NCBI GenBank assembly: GCA_038093975.1
Contig: JBBPTG010000218.1
Location: 1 to 41,139 of the forward strand
Direction of reading: 5' to 3'
Length of the DNA: 41,139 nt
Origin: Chalciporus piperatus
Lineage: Eukaryota > Basidiomycota > Agaricomycetes > Boletales > Boletaceae
Positions within the stretch are counted from its first letter, which is position 1, and every line of letters starts with the position of its first letter. The notes beneath the pieces are model-generated. The model was not told the origin of the DNA, ran no database searches, and saw nothing but the letters and a program-made list of their open reading frames with translations. The position numbers were made by a program, and so were the translations under genes. Positions 1 to 8,542 of this stretch are shown piece after piece.

Positions 1-2155
1 GATCGACTTTCCGTTTGAAAAGGGTCTGGTAGGGATTCGCTCCTTGGAGCGCGGACGTTGGACTCCTGGATGTAACATAGGCTGCAGTGGCCATAGCGTC
101 AGCCCAGAAGGATTTAGGAAGTTTGGACTCCTCGAGCATGGTATTGGCGAGCGAGGATAGAGTTTGGTTCATCCGTTCCGCGAGTCCGTTTTGCTCTGGA
201 GTATAAGGAGCAGACATCTCCTGAAGGGTTCCATCTTTCCGGAGTTGGTTCCGGAAGTCCTGTCCGGTGTACTCGCCACCCCCATCGCTCCTAAGGAACT
301 GGACATGCGCCTCAGACAATTCCTCCTGTTCGACCTCAGCCTTGAAGAAGGCCTTGACGTCTACCTTCCACTGGTTGTATGTGGCTAGGACATCGCTCTT
401 CTTCTTCAGGAAGTAGATCCAAGGGAAACGGGAGAAGTCGTCGACGATTAGGAGCCAGAACCGGAATCCTTCCCTGGACTGTGGAGTTATAGGACCTCCG
501 ACATCCGTGTGGACCACTTGGAGTGCATGCGTAGCTCGGGGTCTTTCCAGTAGCTCGAACGGAAGCTTCTTCATCTTTCCAAGGACGCAGGACTCACAGA
601 ATTCCGGAGTTCCAGAAAGCGTGTCAATCCCTTGGAGTTGACCATGCCTGATCATATGCTGAATCCGTGGGATGGAGATGTGTCCCATGCGTCGATGGAG
701 GAGGTTGATATCCACAGTGGCATGCGCAGCCTCCGGAGTGAGCATCGGAGTGGCTTCCGCGTGGTACAAACCCTCCTTGTGTGTTCCAACAATGATGGGA
801 ACAGGCCCCTTCCGGATGTGGCAGATGGAGGAGTTCGCAGGAAAGAGGGTGGATAGTCCAGCATTGGACAGGCGATGGACGGAGATGAGAGAAATCCGGA
901 AGTCTGGAATGAGAAGGACATTGCTTAGGATGACCTCAAACGTCTTCCCTTTGACAGTGGAGCGAAGTGGAACGGATCCAATTCCGATCGCGGAAACGGT
1001 GGAGTTGTCTCCGAATGACACGGGACGTGGTGGATGGAGTGGATGGTACGTGCGGAACCAGGAACGGTGCGGAACCATGTGGGATGTTGCTCCGGAGTCG
1101 ATGAGGAGTGAGAAGTCAGCCAGCTTGGGTTCAGACGACAGATAGGCGTGAACACGTTGGATTAGGGACTCAGATACACTCTCCTTAGCTACGTTTGCAC
1201 TTTCCGGAGGTCCGGAACTTTGGTCTGGACGCTCTTCCGTCGCATTTGCCTTTTCCCTTTCCTTTCCCTTTCCCTTTCCTTTCTGTCCAGGTCCTCCGCC
1301 TTCGCGAAGCCTCTCGACCCACTTCTTGTAAGCGAAGCAGTTGGACGAGTCATGTCCATTTGACTGATGGTGCTCACACCAGGCGGAGGAGTTTCCAGGA
1401 ACTCTTCCGGACGCTTTGAGGGCGGAATCAGAAGTTCCGGACGGATTGAGACGGGATTCCTCAGATAGAACACGAAGTTCGATGGTGTCGAACGTGAGTT
1501 TGTCTTTCTCAACGGTGTTGATGATGGAGGATGTGAACATGGTCCAATTCGGAGTTTTGGGAAGGGAGTTGAGGAGTGTGAAGGCAAGGAGTTGTGGATC
1601 GATGGTGTATTGCATCCCGAGGAGTTGGCGTTGGATGGTCCGGATGGAAGCGACGTGCTCAGAGATGGCAGAGGTGCCGTTCCAGGCAGTGGAGAAGAGA
1701 CTGCGGAATGAATGGAAAGCGTCGGAAACGCTAGGAGTTGCATAGAGCTCCAGGAGTTTATCCCAGAGTTCCTGAGCAGTCAGGATGTTCTCCGTTTGCA
1801 TCAGGATAACGTCATCCAGGTGGGTTTGGATGATTCCGTGCGCTTTCTCATCTCGTTCCCTCCACTTACGGATCTCCTCTGCCGTTGGACCAGTGGTAGA
1901 AGGGGTGGTCGTCGTAGCAGGAGTAGGAGTAGGAGTGTTTCCGGATGCGGAAGTGGACGGAGCAACTGCGGGAGTGGCTGTGCTAGAGGTTCCGGAAACT
2001 ACGGATAGCGAGGGATCCGGATCCGTTCCTAGTACAACGCCTAGAACCTTTTCGCTTCTGAGGAGGACGGTGATGCGAAGACGCCAGGTGGTGAAGTTTC
2101 TGGGTCCCATCAAGCGAGGGACTGTGGAAGTCTGGGTGGTAGTATCCGATGTCAT
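1..2155 (-). CDS. Copia Gag-Pol polyprotein, N-terminal 718 codons (partial)
   Basis: The ATG at 2155 opens a frame that runs to the window edge. Order of domains: a Gag region with a variant CX2H/CX4H-type knuckle (WCEHHQSNGHDSSNC, near 1390-1340) and a following GKGKGKGK basic stretch; an aspartic protease with LIDSGATSHM (near 1100); a GAG-pre-integrase/zinc region with HRRMGHIS and CESCVLGK (near 690-570); and the integrase core with HTDVGG, SDGGGEYT and PYTPEQNGLAERMNQT (near 520-140), which supplies the D, D and E of the catalytic triad. The product assembles particles, matures the polyprotein and integrates cDNA. The protein begins MTSDTTTQTS and lacks introns, as expected for a retroelement. 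Confidence 0.93.
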   Translation of the reverse strand, partial: MTSDTTTQTSTVPRLMGPRNFTTWRLRITVLLRSEKVLGVVLGTDPDPSLSVVSGTSSTATPAVAPSTSASGNTPTPTPATTTTPSTTGPTAEEIRKWRERDEKAHGIIQTHLDDVILMQTENILTAQELWDKLLELYATPSVSDAFHSFRSLFSTAWNGTSAISEHVASIRTIQRQLLGMQYTIDPQLLAFTLLNSLPKTPNWTMFTSSIINTVEKDKLTFDTIELRVLSEESRLNPSGTSDSALKASGRVPGNSSAWCEHHQSNGHDSSNCFAYKKWVERLREGGGPGQKGKGKGKEREKANATEERPDQSSGPPESANVAKESVSESLIQRVHAYLSSEPKLADFSLLIDSGATSHMVPHRSWFRTYHPLHPPRPVSFGDNSTVSAIGIGSVPLRSTVKGKTFEVILSNVLLIPDFRISLISVHRLSNAGLSTLFPANSSICHIRKGPVPIIVGTHKEGLYHAEATPMLTPEAAHATVDINLLHRRMGHISIPRIQHMIRHGQLQGIDTLSGTPEFCESCVLGKMKKLPFELLERPRATHALQVVHTDVGGPITPQSREGFRFWLLIVDDFSRFPWIYFLKKKSDVLATYNQWKVDVKAFFKAEVEQEELSEAHVQFLRSDGGGEYTGQDFRNQLRKDGTLQEMSAPYTPEQNGLAERMNQTLSSLANTMLEESKLPKSFWADAMATAAYVTSRSPTSALQGANPYQTLFKRKVD

Positions 2156-2212
2156 GATTATGACAGGTGACAGATGACAGGTGACAAGACAGTTTGATCG
2201 ACAGGTGACAGG
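2156..2212. repeat. Short CACCTGTCA-type repeats in the Gag leader
   Basis: Between the primer binding site and the gag ATG the plus strand carries several near-tandem copies of tgacaggtgacag. They sit immediately upstream of the start codon (minus strand) and would be in the transcript leader. Confidence 0.6.
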
Positions 2213-2360
2213 AGATGGTTCCTATGTCGGAGTGATCTGAGGATGTCTAGAACGGTCCGGAAACGGGCCGGAAGGGCGCGGGAAAATTGCGCGAGAGTGG
2301 ATAGAGTCAAGGGACTCGGAGTCGTTGGGCAAGAGGACCGTTTGCTGCTAGTGGGCGCTA

Positions 2361-2376
2361 GCCAGGGCTCATAACC
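2361..2376 (-). promoter_or_regulatory. Primer binding site matching the initiator-Met tRNA anticodon arm
   Basis: Directly after the LTR end the minus strand reads GGTTATGAGCCCTGGC. This is complementary to the anticodon region of initiator methionine tRNA (..GGGCTCATAACC..), the internal half-tRNA priming known for Drosophila copia, rather than to a tRNA 3' end. This fixes the LTR boundary. Confidence 0.72.
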
Positions 2377-2912
2377 TGTGAAAACTAAACGAACTCAGCC
2401 GATGCCTAAGAGAGGCGGAAACGACTATATTCACCTAAACGAACTAGGTACAACTCAAATAAGTAAAGGAACTAAGTAAAGAAAGTAAATACTCACCTCA
2501 GCCGATGCCTAAGAGAGGCGGAAACGACTGAGGCGCTCTGGAAGTGAGACGAGGAGTTTAAGTAAATGGGTGGAGATGTGCTCGGAACGATCCGACGTGA
2601 TTCCGGTCCGGAATGACCGATTCCGGGTGCAAAAGGATCAAGGAATGTCAAGGACTTGACATGGATAAGAATAGAAAGGGTGAATGGTGAACAGAGATGT
2701 CACGAAAGGGAATAGACAAGTGAATGACATATAGGAGAACATACGAATGTAAAAGGGATCCGTTCCAATTAATCCGGAGATGTTTCCGTGCGTTCCGGAC
2801 ATCGGAAACGTCGGATTAAACACGGAATGCATCCGGAAGTATCCGGAAACGGATAGGGGCTATCCGGAAGCGGAAAGGAGCGGATAGACACGGATTGGAC
2901 TATATTTTGACA
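2377..2912 (-). repeat. 5' LTR of the copia element
   Basis: The LTR is about 536 bp. On the minus strand it starts TGTCAAAATATAG at 2912 and ends TTTTCACA at 2377, immediately before the primer binding site. The ends were chosen from the TG..CA rule, the adjacent primer binding site and the point where homology to the interrupted host gene stops. It contains a perfect 33-bp internal direct repeat and many CCGGA motifs. Without the 3' LTR the boundaries cannot be confirmed by comparison. Confidence 0.75.
2394..2529. repeat. 33-bp perfect direct repeat inside the LTR
   Basis: The same 33 bp, beginning ctcagccgatgcctaagag, occurs at 2394-2426 and 2497-2529, 103 bp apart start to start. The spacer is A-rich with repeated agtaaa units. 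Duplicated blocks in an LTR are often enhancer-like, but no function can be shown here. Confidence 0.9.
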
Positions 2913-4017
2913 GTCCGTTCGCGCATGGCATGAGAGAAGCGCTCCTTCTGATCTCCGTCATGGGGTAGAGTGAGTTGAAGATGACGACGAGTATGATCGT
3001 CCAATAAGGCAAGAAGGGAAAAGGCATCCCAAACAGCTTCGGTGCGTATGGAAGTGCTGAACTGTGATGGAAAGGGAGTGGTAATGGTGGAGCGGCGAGA
3101 TTGAGCAATATCATATAGACGAGCACAGTTGGTGGCAGATACTCTAATGTAGTACAGTTAGCAAACAACGAGAGAGAGAGAGAAAAAATATGTACGCGAC
3201 TTGCATAAGATCCATCCAGTGCATGACGAGCTCATGCTGGACAAACTGGTGCTCGCCTACTTGCAAAAATTGGGGGATGCCTGGGTAATATGTGCGCATG
3301 TTGCCTTTAACATGATAATTGTTGTGGTAGTTGGTATGACATTCTATTATGATCTGTCGTCAGTATTGTAACTTGAAGTAAAAGACGATGACAAGGAACG
3401 TACCTCGACAGCGCAGATGCACCGACCATGCTGGATGAGCGCCACGCGCAAGAGTGAAGAGGACAACTTGGCGCTGCTCTGCCTTCTTGAGGAGCGTGCC
3501 GGCTAGAGAGGACTGACACTCAGGATTGATACATCACTTTGCAGGAGGATATAGTGTGTACATGGCTTGTAAAAATGAGCTTGAGATGGAATGGGGTAAG
3601 GGAAGCCTTACCAATCCCTTGCGAGAGCCCATGTTCGCGAAAAAGCTCGTTGTCCATCCTCTGTGCCTCTTCCCGTGAGGGTAGGCTCCATACCAAGTCG
3701 CAAACGATGTCCCACAAGTCATCCACTGCCTGAGGGGGAATTCGTGTGATGGCGGCAAGAAAGAGTGTGATAGCAGGCGGAAGAACAGAAGGCACGTCTT
3801 CTGGGGAGACAGACTGTGGTTGCGCTAGGTGGATGTCATCTTTGAGCAGTGCGGCGCAGCGGATGAAGGTATCAAGGTCCGAGTACAATAGGTGTGCGAG
3901 GGCGTCATGTTGAGCAAGTGAATAAAAGAGTTTGGCAGCAGATCCCGGTACCATGGTGAGCGAGTCTCTGGATGTCCTTAGCAGACCACAGTGGGCGGTG
4001 GGCAAGGTGGATGACAT
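2913..4017 (-). pseudogene. CxC5-type cysteine-cluster gene (KDZ-transposon associated), split by the copia element
   Basis: Minus-strand exons fit together as 4017-3612, 3565-3404, 3343-3196 and 3143-2913, with GT..AG introns in compatible phases. The spliced frame begins MSSTLPTAHC and later reads CINPECQ, VLFTLARGAHPAW, HLRCRECHTNYHHNYHV, TYYPGIPQFLQVGEHQF and VSATNCARLYDIAQS. This Cys/His pattern and the YPGIP..VGEHQF..SATNCARLY signature are those of the CxC5/CxC6 domains found with KDZ (Kyakuja-Dileera-Zisupton) transposases in mushrooms. The copia LTR starts after codons RERTD (2913), so the 3' half lies beyond position 1. There is also an in-frame TGA at 3534-3536 just before the first CxxxxC pair. 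The role of the family is unknown. Confidence 0.78.
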
Positions 4018-4520
4018 GCGACAGGTGGGAATTTGGCGCAGCGCAAGTTGGCACGGGCTAGGTTTGAAGGTCCAACGCTGCCGCGGCACATCGGCTGGGG
4101 GTAATCTCCGTGCTGACCCCCATACTGACCCCCACACTCGGTCCCACACTCGGCCCCATGCTGGACCCCAAACTGTCCAATCTCCAGACATTCTGGGGTT
4201 GACACAGTCGCCCAAAGATTCCCTATCGGTAGGACCATTGGCCCCTGGGAAATAGAGCAGAACGAACCAGACATCGATGCTGAGGATGGCGTAGATAGAA
4301 CACTCCAACTTGAACTTGAGTCTGACGTGTTGTACTTGCTCGCGAACTTGCTTGAAATTGTCCGGGAACCTCGCAGCGAACGGAGTGCTAAATGATGCGT
4401 CATCGTCATACCAATTCCACGGGATTGAGGTAGCTTTAGCCTCCCATATCAAAGCGTTGATACCGCCAATTCCAGGGATTCCACCTTTAGAGTAAGTGTA
4501 GAGGAGGGAGAAATCAGGGG
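4018..4520 (-). CDS. Open frame upstream of the CxC5 exon, unrecognised
   Basis: The frame of the first CxC5 exon stays open upstream to about 4527, but with no ATG at its beginning. Its translation (GGIPGIGGINALIWE, FSTPFAARFPDNF, KLECSIYAILSIDVWFVLLYF) looks protein-like and resembles, from memory, an uncharacterised agaricomycete family, so it may be the end of a different gene or an earlier exon. Positions about 4110-4180 are a low-complexity run of CCCCAYACTSG-like units that codes WGPAWGRVWDRVWGSVWG on the minus strand and may be intronic or expanded. Confidence 0.35.
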
Positions 4521-4573
4521 GTTGCAAATGTTCTCGCGACAGTTCGGACTTGAGCTTGATTCGAACCTACACA

Positions 4574-5112
4574 ATGGACGAGGATAATGATTGGGCCGCT
4601 GATCACATCAAACAGCTCGCGGAAGTTTGTACCGCTCGTTCTTTCACCAACCACATTTACTCACCCCTTCCATCTAGGAAAATGCCAAGAAATACCCCGA
4701 GCGTTGCCCTGTGCCTCAGCTTGCGCCTGAATTCGTTAAGAGCGAGACCAACCCCAACCCCCCAGAGCGCTTCTTTGGTTTTCCGGTTACCACGGCTGAG
4801 ATCTTTAATTACGCCAAGAGAAATTCTTTCCAAAACCTTCCCGAAACCATAGCTGAATTACAAATGCTGATGATTAAAAAAATCGTCAAGCAGCTGTCCG
4901 AAGCCACCGGCCACACCATTATCATTGGCAACCCGGAATCCTTCACGAGCGCGGGTGTCGATTTCGTACTGTGTTTATATGACAACCATTCGGAGTCGAA
5001 GCCTGACGAGGAGAAAGAGCGGGATGTGGTCGACAAGCTGCGGCATGAATGTAAATGGGACAATACGGTCATCCCGCTATGGTACCACCCCCTCGATATG
5101 GAGAATCCATAG
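4574..5112 (+). CDS. Small-protein family member A (161 aa), unknown function
   Basis: Two exons: 4574-4624 and 4678-5112, joined across a 53-nt intron (gtttgt..ctag) to give a 161-aa protein starting MDEDNDWAADHIKQLAE. Residues in common with B1, B2 and C are FFGFPVTTAEIF, VLCLYDN, PD...VVDKLRHE and a terminal PLWYHP. No signal peptide or membrane segment is visible; it looks like a small soluble protein. The start is supported by the sequence attcgaacctacacaATG, which is repeated before other family members, and by the intron, which falls at the same place in each. Its 3' flank is shared with B1 and B2. A decayed HET gene lies convergently downstream. I know no family with this pattern. Confidence 0.72.
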
Positions 5113-5445
5113 GTGAGGTCCTTGGCTTTTACCTGGTATCGCTTTGGAATCTGATATGATTTTCCGCATAGCGCGTGTCATTGTGTTCGATGTATCTCTT
5201 ATTGCCACAATTTGGCCACGACGCCTTTTATGTGTATGAGCTTTTCTAGGCTTTCTTTTGTACTTGTAGATGTGTTCGCAAAGCTTGACTACTAGTCCTC
5301 GCACGCTGTGCTCTCCATTTTTGGACTCTCCTGGCAAGTCGCCACCTATGGGTCCCTTGATTCTTGTGAGTACCCTGTAAGCGCTTCGGAAAGCTGCCAA
5401 TGGAATGGAGAGGCATGTCGCGATAGACCAAGTGATTCCGTAGGA
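5113..5445 (+). repeat. Duplicated 3' module of small-protein gene A
   Basis: The stretch after gene A (cttttacctggtatcgct.., tatctcttattgcc, ggcaagtcgccacctatg, ccaatggaatggag) recurs with moderate to high similarity after B1 (7714-8065) and, inverted, after B2 (about 38340-38689). A short version (cttggcttttacaac.., gatgcatctctta) follows C at 11434-11480. It probably contains the 3' untranslated region and terminator of these genes. A sub-segment reads as a short ATG frame (MEALWNIANGMEKNF) at 8011, but its coding status is unclear. The match ends near 5445, where HET sequence begins. Confidence 0.75.
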
Positions 5446-6179
5446 AACTATGAGGTGAAGGCGTCTCCGCCCCCGCGAAGAACGATACGTCAGTATATGC
5501 GTTCGCGATCACTCCCATCAGCCTGTACCACGCCCGCCCTGTCCGCTTCGCCACACGCAATCAGCATGTCGATGTCGAATAGTCTAAGTAAATTCTCGAT
5601 TCTCATCGTCTGCCGCTTGTATGCCCATACCATCTTCTCCGCTACCCAATCCGAGTCATAGGAAGGGAAGAACAGCCAAAGGTCGTTGCGCGAGATCCCC
5701 GTGACCAACTCGATAGCCATCCAGATGTCTTTGATGGCCTTGTCGCCCTTCACATTTTCCTCGCGAGCTGAGATGGGTTGCCAGTCCTTCCCATAAAACC
5801 TGAGCACCTGCGGCGCAAGGAGTTCCTGTAAAGTCCATCCTCTTGTGAACCACGGTTCAGATCCAAAATCGTCCACGGTTGTGGACTGCGCTAGATGGAC
5901 AATGCAAAAGGTGGCGATACTGTACCAACGGTACATTGAGCGAATCGCCTCGTCGAGTTCGACGCTACTCTCCCTGTCGATACAGCAGGTGTCTGACCAG
6001 ACGTACTGGCAACCGAAGTCGGTTCTGGCTTTGTCGCAGAAATTGAGCAGCTTCTCATACCCCAGCCCGATGAGCGTGAATGGGTCGCCCGAATTCCTCT
6101 CGGATATGTCGCGGAATTGGGGCTCATCTACGCCCCAGTGATGCGAGAATATAGCGAATTTGAATAGCTTCCGAATGTA
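5440..6179 (-). pseudogene. HET-domain (heterokaryon incompatibility) gene, decayed copy
   Basis: Read on the minus strand from 6179, the frame gives KLFKFAIFSHHWGVDEPQF, then YVWSDTCCIDRESS, SMYRWYSIATFCIVHL and EPWFTRGWTLQELLAP, the three signature blocks of the fungal HET domain. HET proteins trigger cell death after fusion of incompatible hyphae. After DMLIACGEADRA the frame is lost: compared with the right-arm copy, about 12 nt are missing near 5590 and a frameshift follows, and the homology ends near 5440 at the 3' module of gene A. It is therefore a truncated, frame-broken relic. The 5' exon begins after a TAG acceptor at 6180-6182. Confidence 0.82.
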
Positions 6180-6625
6180 CTACCGGGTTCAGTAAGATGA
6201 GAATGGTGTTCGAGATGAGACGATCTCTCACTGCATCTCGGCGTATCTCGGCGGCTTCGTCACCCCAAGTCAATAGATCCCAATCGTTTGGTTGACATGG
6301 ACTTTACGAATATCTTCTTGCGCAGATCTTCGTCCAGTTTCTTTTCTATCCGTGGTTTCTCTGCCTCCCAGTACTCGGTTCTAGTCGCGAGCGTCATGTC
6401 GCTGGTGCGAAGAAGGCGGGTAGATAGTTTAGAACGTAGTTGTCGCAGCTTTCCAAGAGCTGCTGTCGAAGCTTGGAGAGATCACCATCGTGCAGGGTGA
6501 GCCGGGGATTGGCGTAGCGAAGCACCTTTGGGGGAGGCAGAGTTGGATCGATGCCACTTCCCTGATCGCGCCTCCGCGCAGAGATGAGCACGTCCCGCGA
6601 AGGAGGTTCAAGTTCCTGGTACATG
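6150..6625 (-). pseudogene. Conserved coding remnant upstream of the HET domain (left copy)
   Basis: Minus-strand translation gives RYANPRLTLHDGDLSKLRQ, LLESCDNYVLNYLP, then in another frame MTLATRTEYWEAEKPRIEKK and in a third NDWDLLTWGDEAAEIRRDA. The right-arm copy (36350-36716) has the first two of these in one frame, so the left copy carries a 4-nt loss near 6418 (and further shifts). The right copy has its own stop. I do not recognise the family; it may be the N-terminal part of the HET gene or a separate gene. Confidence 0.5.
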
Positions 6626-6990
6626 TTAGTCTTGACCGGCTCGTTTGACAGAGACTTGCGTTGGACTACTCACCCACGATCTTGATAGACGTTGCGCATC
6701 ATATGTGAAGAGCGTCTCCCACAATATCATCGCTTGGGTCGCTCTTCGGGAATCAGGACCGTCAACGGTTAGATCATGATGGTCTGAATGGTCACTGAAT
6801 GGTCGTCGAGGGTACACGAAGGCACCAGTAAGTTTTGGGAAGATGGGGACGGAAACGTGAACGAGAAGTTGAACTTATAATTCGCTTCCATCATGTACAG
6901 CGAGAGGAGGATGAGATACACAAGTCAAGCCAACTAGTCGTATTTGACTCGAGTCCATCTCGAACAGCAACACTGTCATGTATTTTGACC
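6540..6990. repeat. Repeated RPP1/HET-flank module (three imperfect copies)
   Basis: A segment around gcctccgcgcagagatgag plus aggttcaagttcctgg at 6567-6620 recurs at 8229-8278 and 9856-9903. The flank 6810-6990 (acacgaaggcaccag.., ccatcatgtacagcgagagg) recurs at 8345-8540 just upstream of the next RPP1 copy, and 6640-6710 (gaccggctcgtttgacagag..) recurs at 9915-10000. These shared flanks show that the region grew by segmental duplication. No separate gene is visible between 6626 and 6977. Confidence 0.65.
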
Positions 6991-7192
6991 TCAACGTCCC
7001 CGTCGTCGCACATCAAGGTTATCGAGCCTCGCAACAGTCGAAAAAGAGCAAAGGAAAACAGCCCCAACTAGCCAACGCCGCCGTATTTACACCAGCTCAA
7101 ATCGCCGCCATCGAGGCTCGTGTGGACCTCCTCGTCCATTGTCAGTCTTTTCTTGCACTCTATTCTTCACGCTGACATCTCACACAGTTAAA
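6978..7192 (+). pseudogene. RPP1 first-exon fragment
   Basis: The ATG at 6978 begins MYFDLNVPVVAHQG and continues through AQIAAIEARVDLLVH to the exon 1 donor, followed by the start of RPP1 intron 1 up to about 7190. The rest of RPP1 is absent; instead the upstream sequence of small-protein gene B1 follows. It is nearly identical to exon 1 of the two longer RPP1 copies (8543 and 34159). It could not encode a functional protein alone. Confidence 0.85.
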
Positions 7193-7232
7193 AACACGAA
7201 CGCACAGGTACCCGCAACAATTCAAACCTACA

Positions 7233-7713
7233 ATGCCCCGGGCCACTAAAGCTGAGATCCGACAGCAGCGCATAGAAGTTTGTGCCGTTCATTCTTTCAG
7301 CGGCCACATTTACTGACTCTGCCATCTAGCAACAACTCGTGCTTGACGCCTCGCGCGCTCCTATGCTTATCCTTCGAGACGAGTTTGAACCAACCAAGGA
7401 CAACAATAAGCCCGACATTTTCTTCTTTGGACTTCCCCTTAGCGTTCAACAATTCCATAAATTCAAGGTGGAGCATGGTTGCGAGGACGGGGTCCTGAAA
7501 TTACAAGAGCTGGTCAAGTACCCCCACCTCAGCCGCCGCTTACCGTTGCAACCCGTGAGCAAATGCCACACGGTGTTGTGTCTCTATTCCAACTGGCTGA
7601 AGAAGAGCGAGCGTCCTGACACAAAGAAAGTGATTGAAGACCTGCGGACCATACTTTCTATCGATCCTAACATAGCCCCGATGTGGTACTCCGGGGTCCC
7701 AAAAAAGAAATAG
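7233..7713 (+). CDS. Small-protein family member B1 (142 aa)
   Basis: Exons 7233-7277 and 7330-7713 with a 52-nt intron (gtttgtg..ctag) give a 142-aa protein starting MPRATKAEIRQQRIE. Shared family blocks are FFFGLPLSVQQFHKF, HTVLCLYSN, RPD..KVIEDLR and PMWYSG; it ends in a lysine run. It differs from B2 (right arm, minus strand) at about a dozen residues with no indels, suggesting both are under constraint or recently duplicated. The gene sits inside the former RPP1 intron 1. The upstream sequence acaattcaaacctacaATG matches those of A, B2 and the orphan exon. Function unknown; no membrane or secretion signal is apparent. Confidence 0.75.
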
Positions 7714-8165
7714 GTCAGCCCATTGACTTTTACCTCGTATCGCTGGGGGATCTGATATGCTTATTGTTTCCTATCTCTTATTGCCCTAATTTGGCCACCC
7801 CTCTTTTTATGCGTATGAACTTTCCTAGCTTTATTTGTCATTCCACGCTGTTCAGCTGTCGCTCTTTTGTACTTGTAAAGTGTTCGCAAAGCTTGACTGG
7901 TCCTCGCAGGGTGTCCTCGCCGATGTGTTTCCTGCTTGACCAAATTCTATCCATTCTCTGACTCACTTGGCAAGTCGCCACCTATGCGTCCCAAGATTCT
8001 TGTGAGTACCATGGAAGCGCTTTGGAACATCGCCAATGGAATGGAGAAGAATTTCGCGATAGACAAAGTGATTCCAACGAACAATTATTGCATTCCATGA
8101 AGTCGCTCTCAAAAGTGTCAGCTGTTAGGCCGTTAAAGTATCTCGTTTTCGATAAAATTGGATAT
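7714..8165 (+). repeat. 3' module of B1 plus segment shared with the right arm
   Basis: 7714-8065 is the same 3' module found after A and (inverted) B2. 8080-8165 (plus strand) is the reverse complement of the region around 38215-38275, between the right-arm HET gene and B2, where gaaaacgagata and ctcttgaaagcgactt can be matched. So the left arm carries a shortened form of the HET to B2 spacer here, without the HET gene itself. Confidence 0.65.
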
Positions 8166-8542
8166 ATGTACACAACTTGCTTGAGCCAACGAAGAACAGG
8201 CAAAATTGGATCGATGCTTTGCCTGGTCGCGCCTCCACGCAGAGATGAGCAGGTCCTGCGAAGATTCAAGTTTCTGGGCAGAGAGACTTGCGTTCTAGAC
8301 ACGCATCTCTTCGGCAATCAGTTCACAAACTGGTTAGAACGTCAGAATGGTTACACGAAGGCACCAGAAAATTTTGGGAGGATGGGGATGCGCATCTTGA
8401 AACTTGAACAAGAAACTGAACTTATAATTTATTTCCATCATGTACTGCGAGAGGAGGATACGAGTGTACACAAGTCAATAGCCAACCAAGTAGTATGGAA
8501 AGTTAGTGCCATCAATTGCAAATTAGGGCGTGAACGTATATC
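8166..8542. other. Gene-free 5' flank of RPP1 paralogue
   Basis: Duplicated flanking sequence (see 6540-6990 module). Open frames exist across it but are not conserved between copies, and I see no convincing gene. It should hold the promoter of the RPP1 paralogue beginning at 8543. Confidence 0.5.

Larger units (their letters stand above)
1..2912 (-). mobile_element. Ty1/copia LTR retrotransposon, 5' part (cut by window edge)
   Basis: Reading on the minus strand, an LTR-like block with TGT..ACA ends (2912 to 2377) is followed directly by a copia-style primer binding site, a leader of about 200 nt, and a Gag-Pol frame open from 2155 to position 1. The order Gag, protease, integrase is diagnostic of Ty1/copia; the reverse transcriptase/RNase H part and the 3' LTR lie outside the window. 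The coding frame has no stop or frameshift in about 718 codons, so this copy is probably young. It lies in the coding sequence of a CxC5-type gene that resumes at 2913. The target-site duplication would be the bases next to 2912 (gtccg at 2913-2917 is the candidate), but the other side is not visible. Confidence 0.93.

Noticed and set aside
4110..4180. Coding interpretation of the WGxxWGRVW repeat region
   Set aside because: Low-complexity GGTC-type units could be intronic or an expanded microsatellite; no homologue-like pattern is visible.
4559..4572. gattcgaacctac resembles a reverse tRNA B-box (GGTTCGAATC)
   Set aside because: No A-box, cloverleaf or anticodon arm can be drawn around it; it belongs to the shared upstream motif of the small-protein family.
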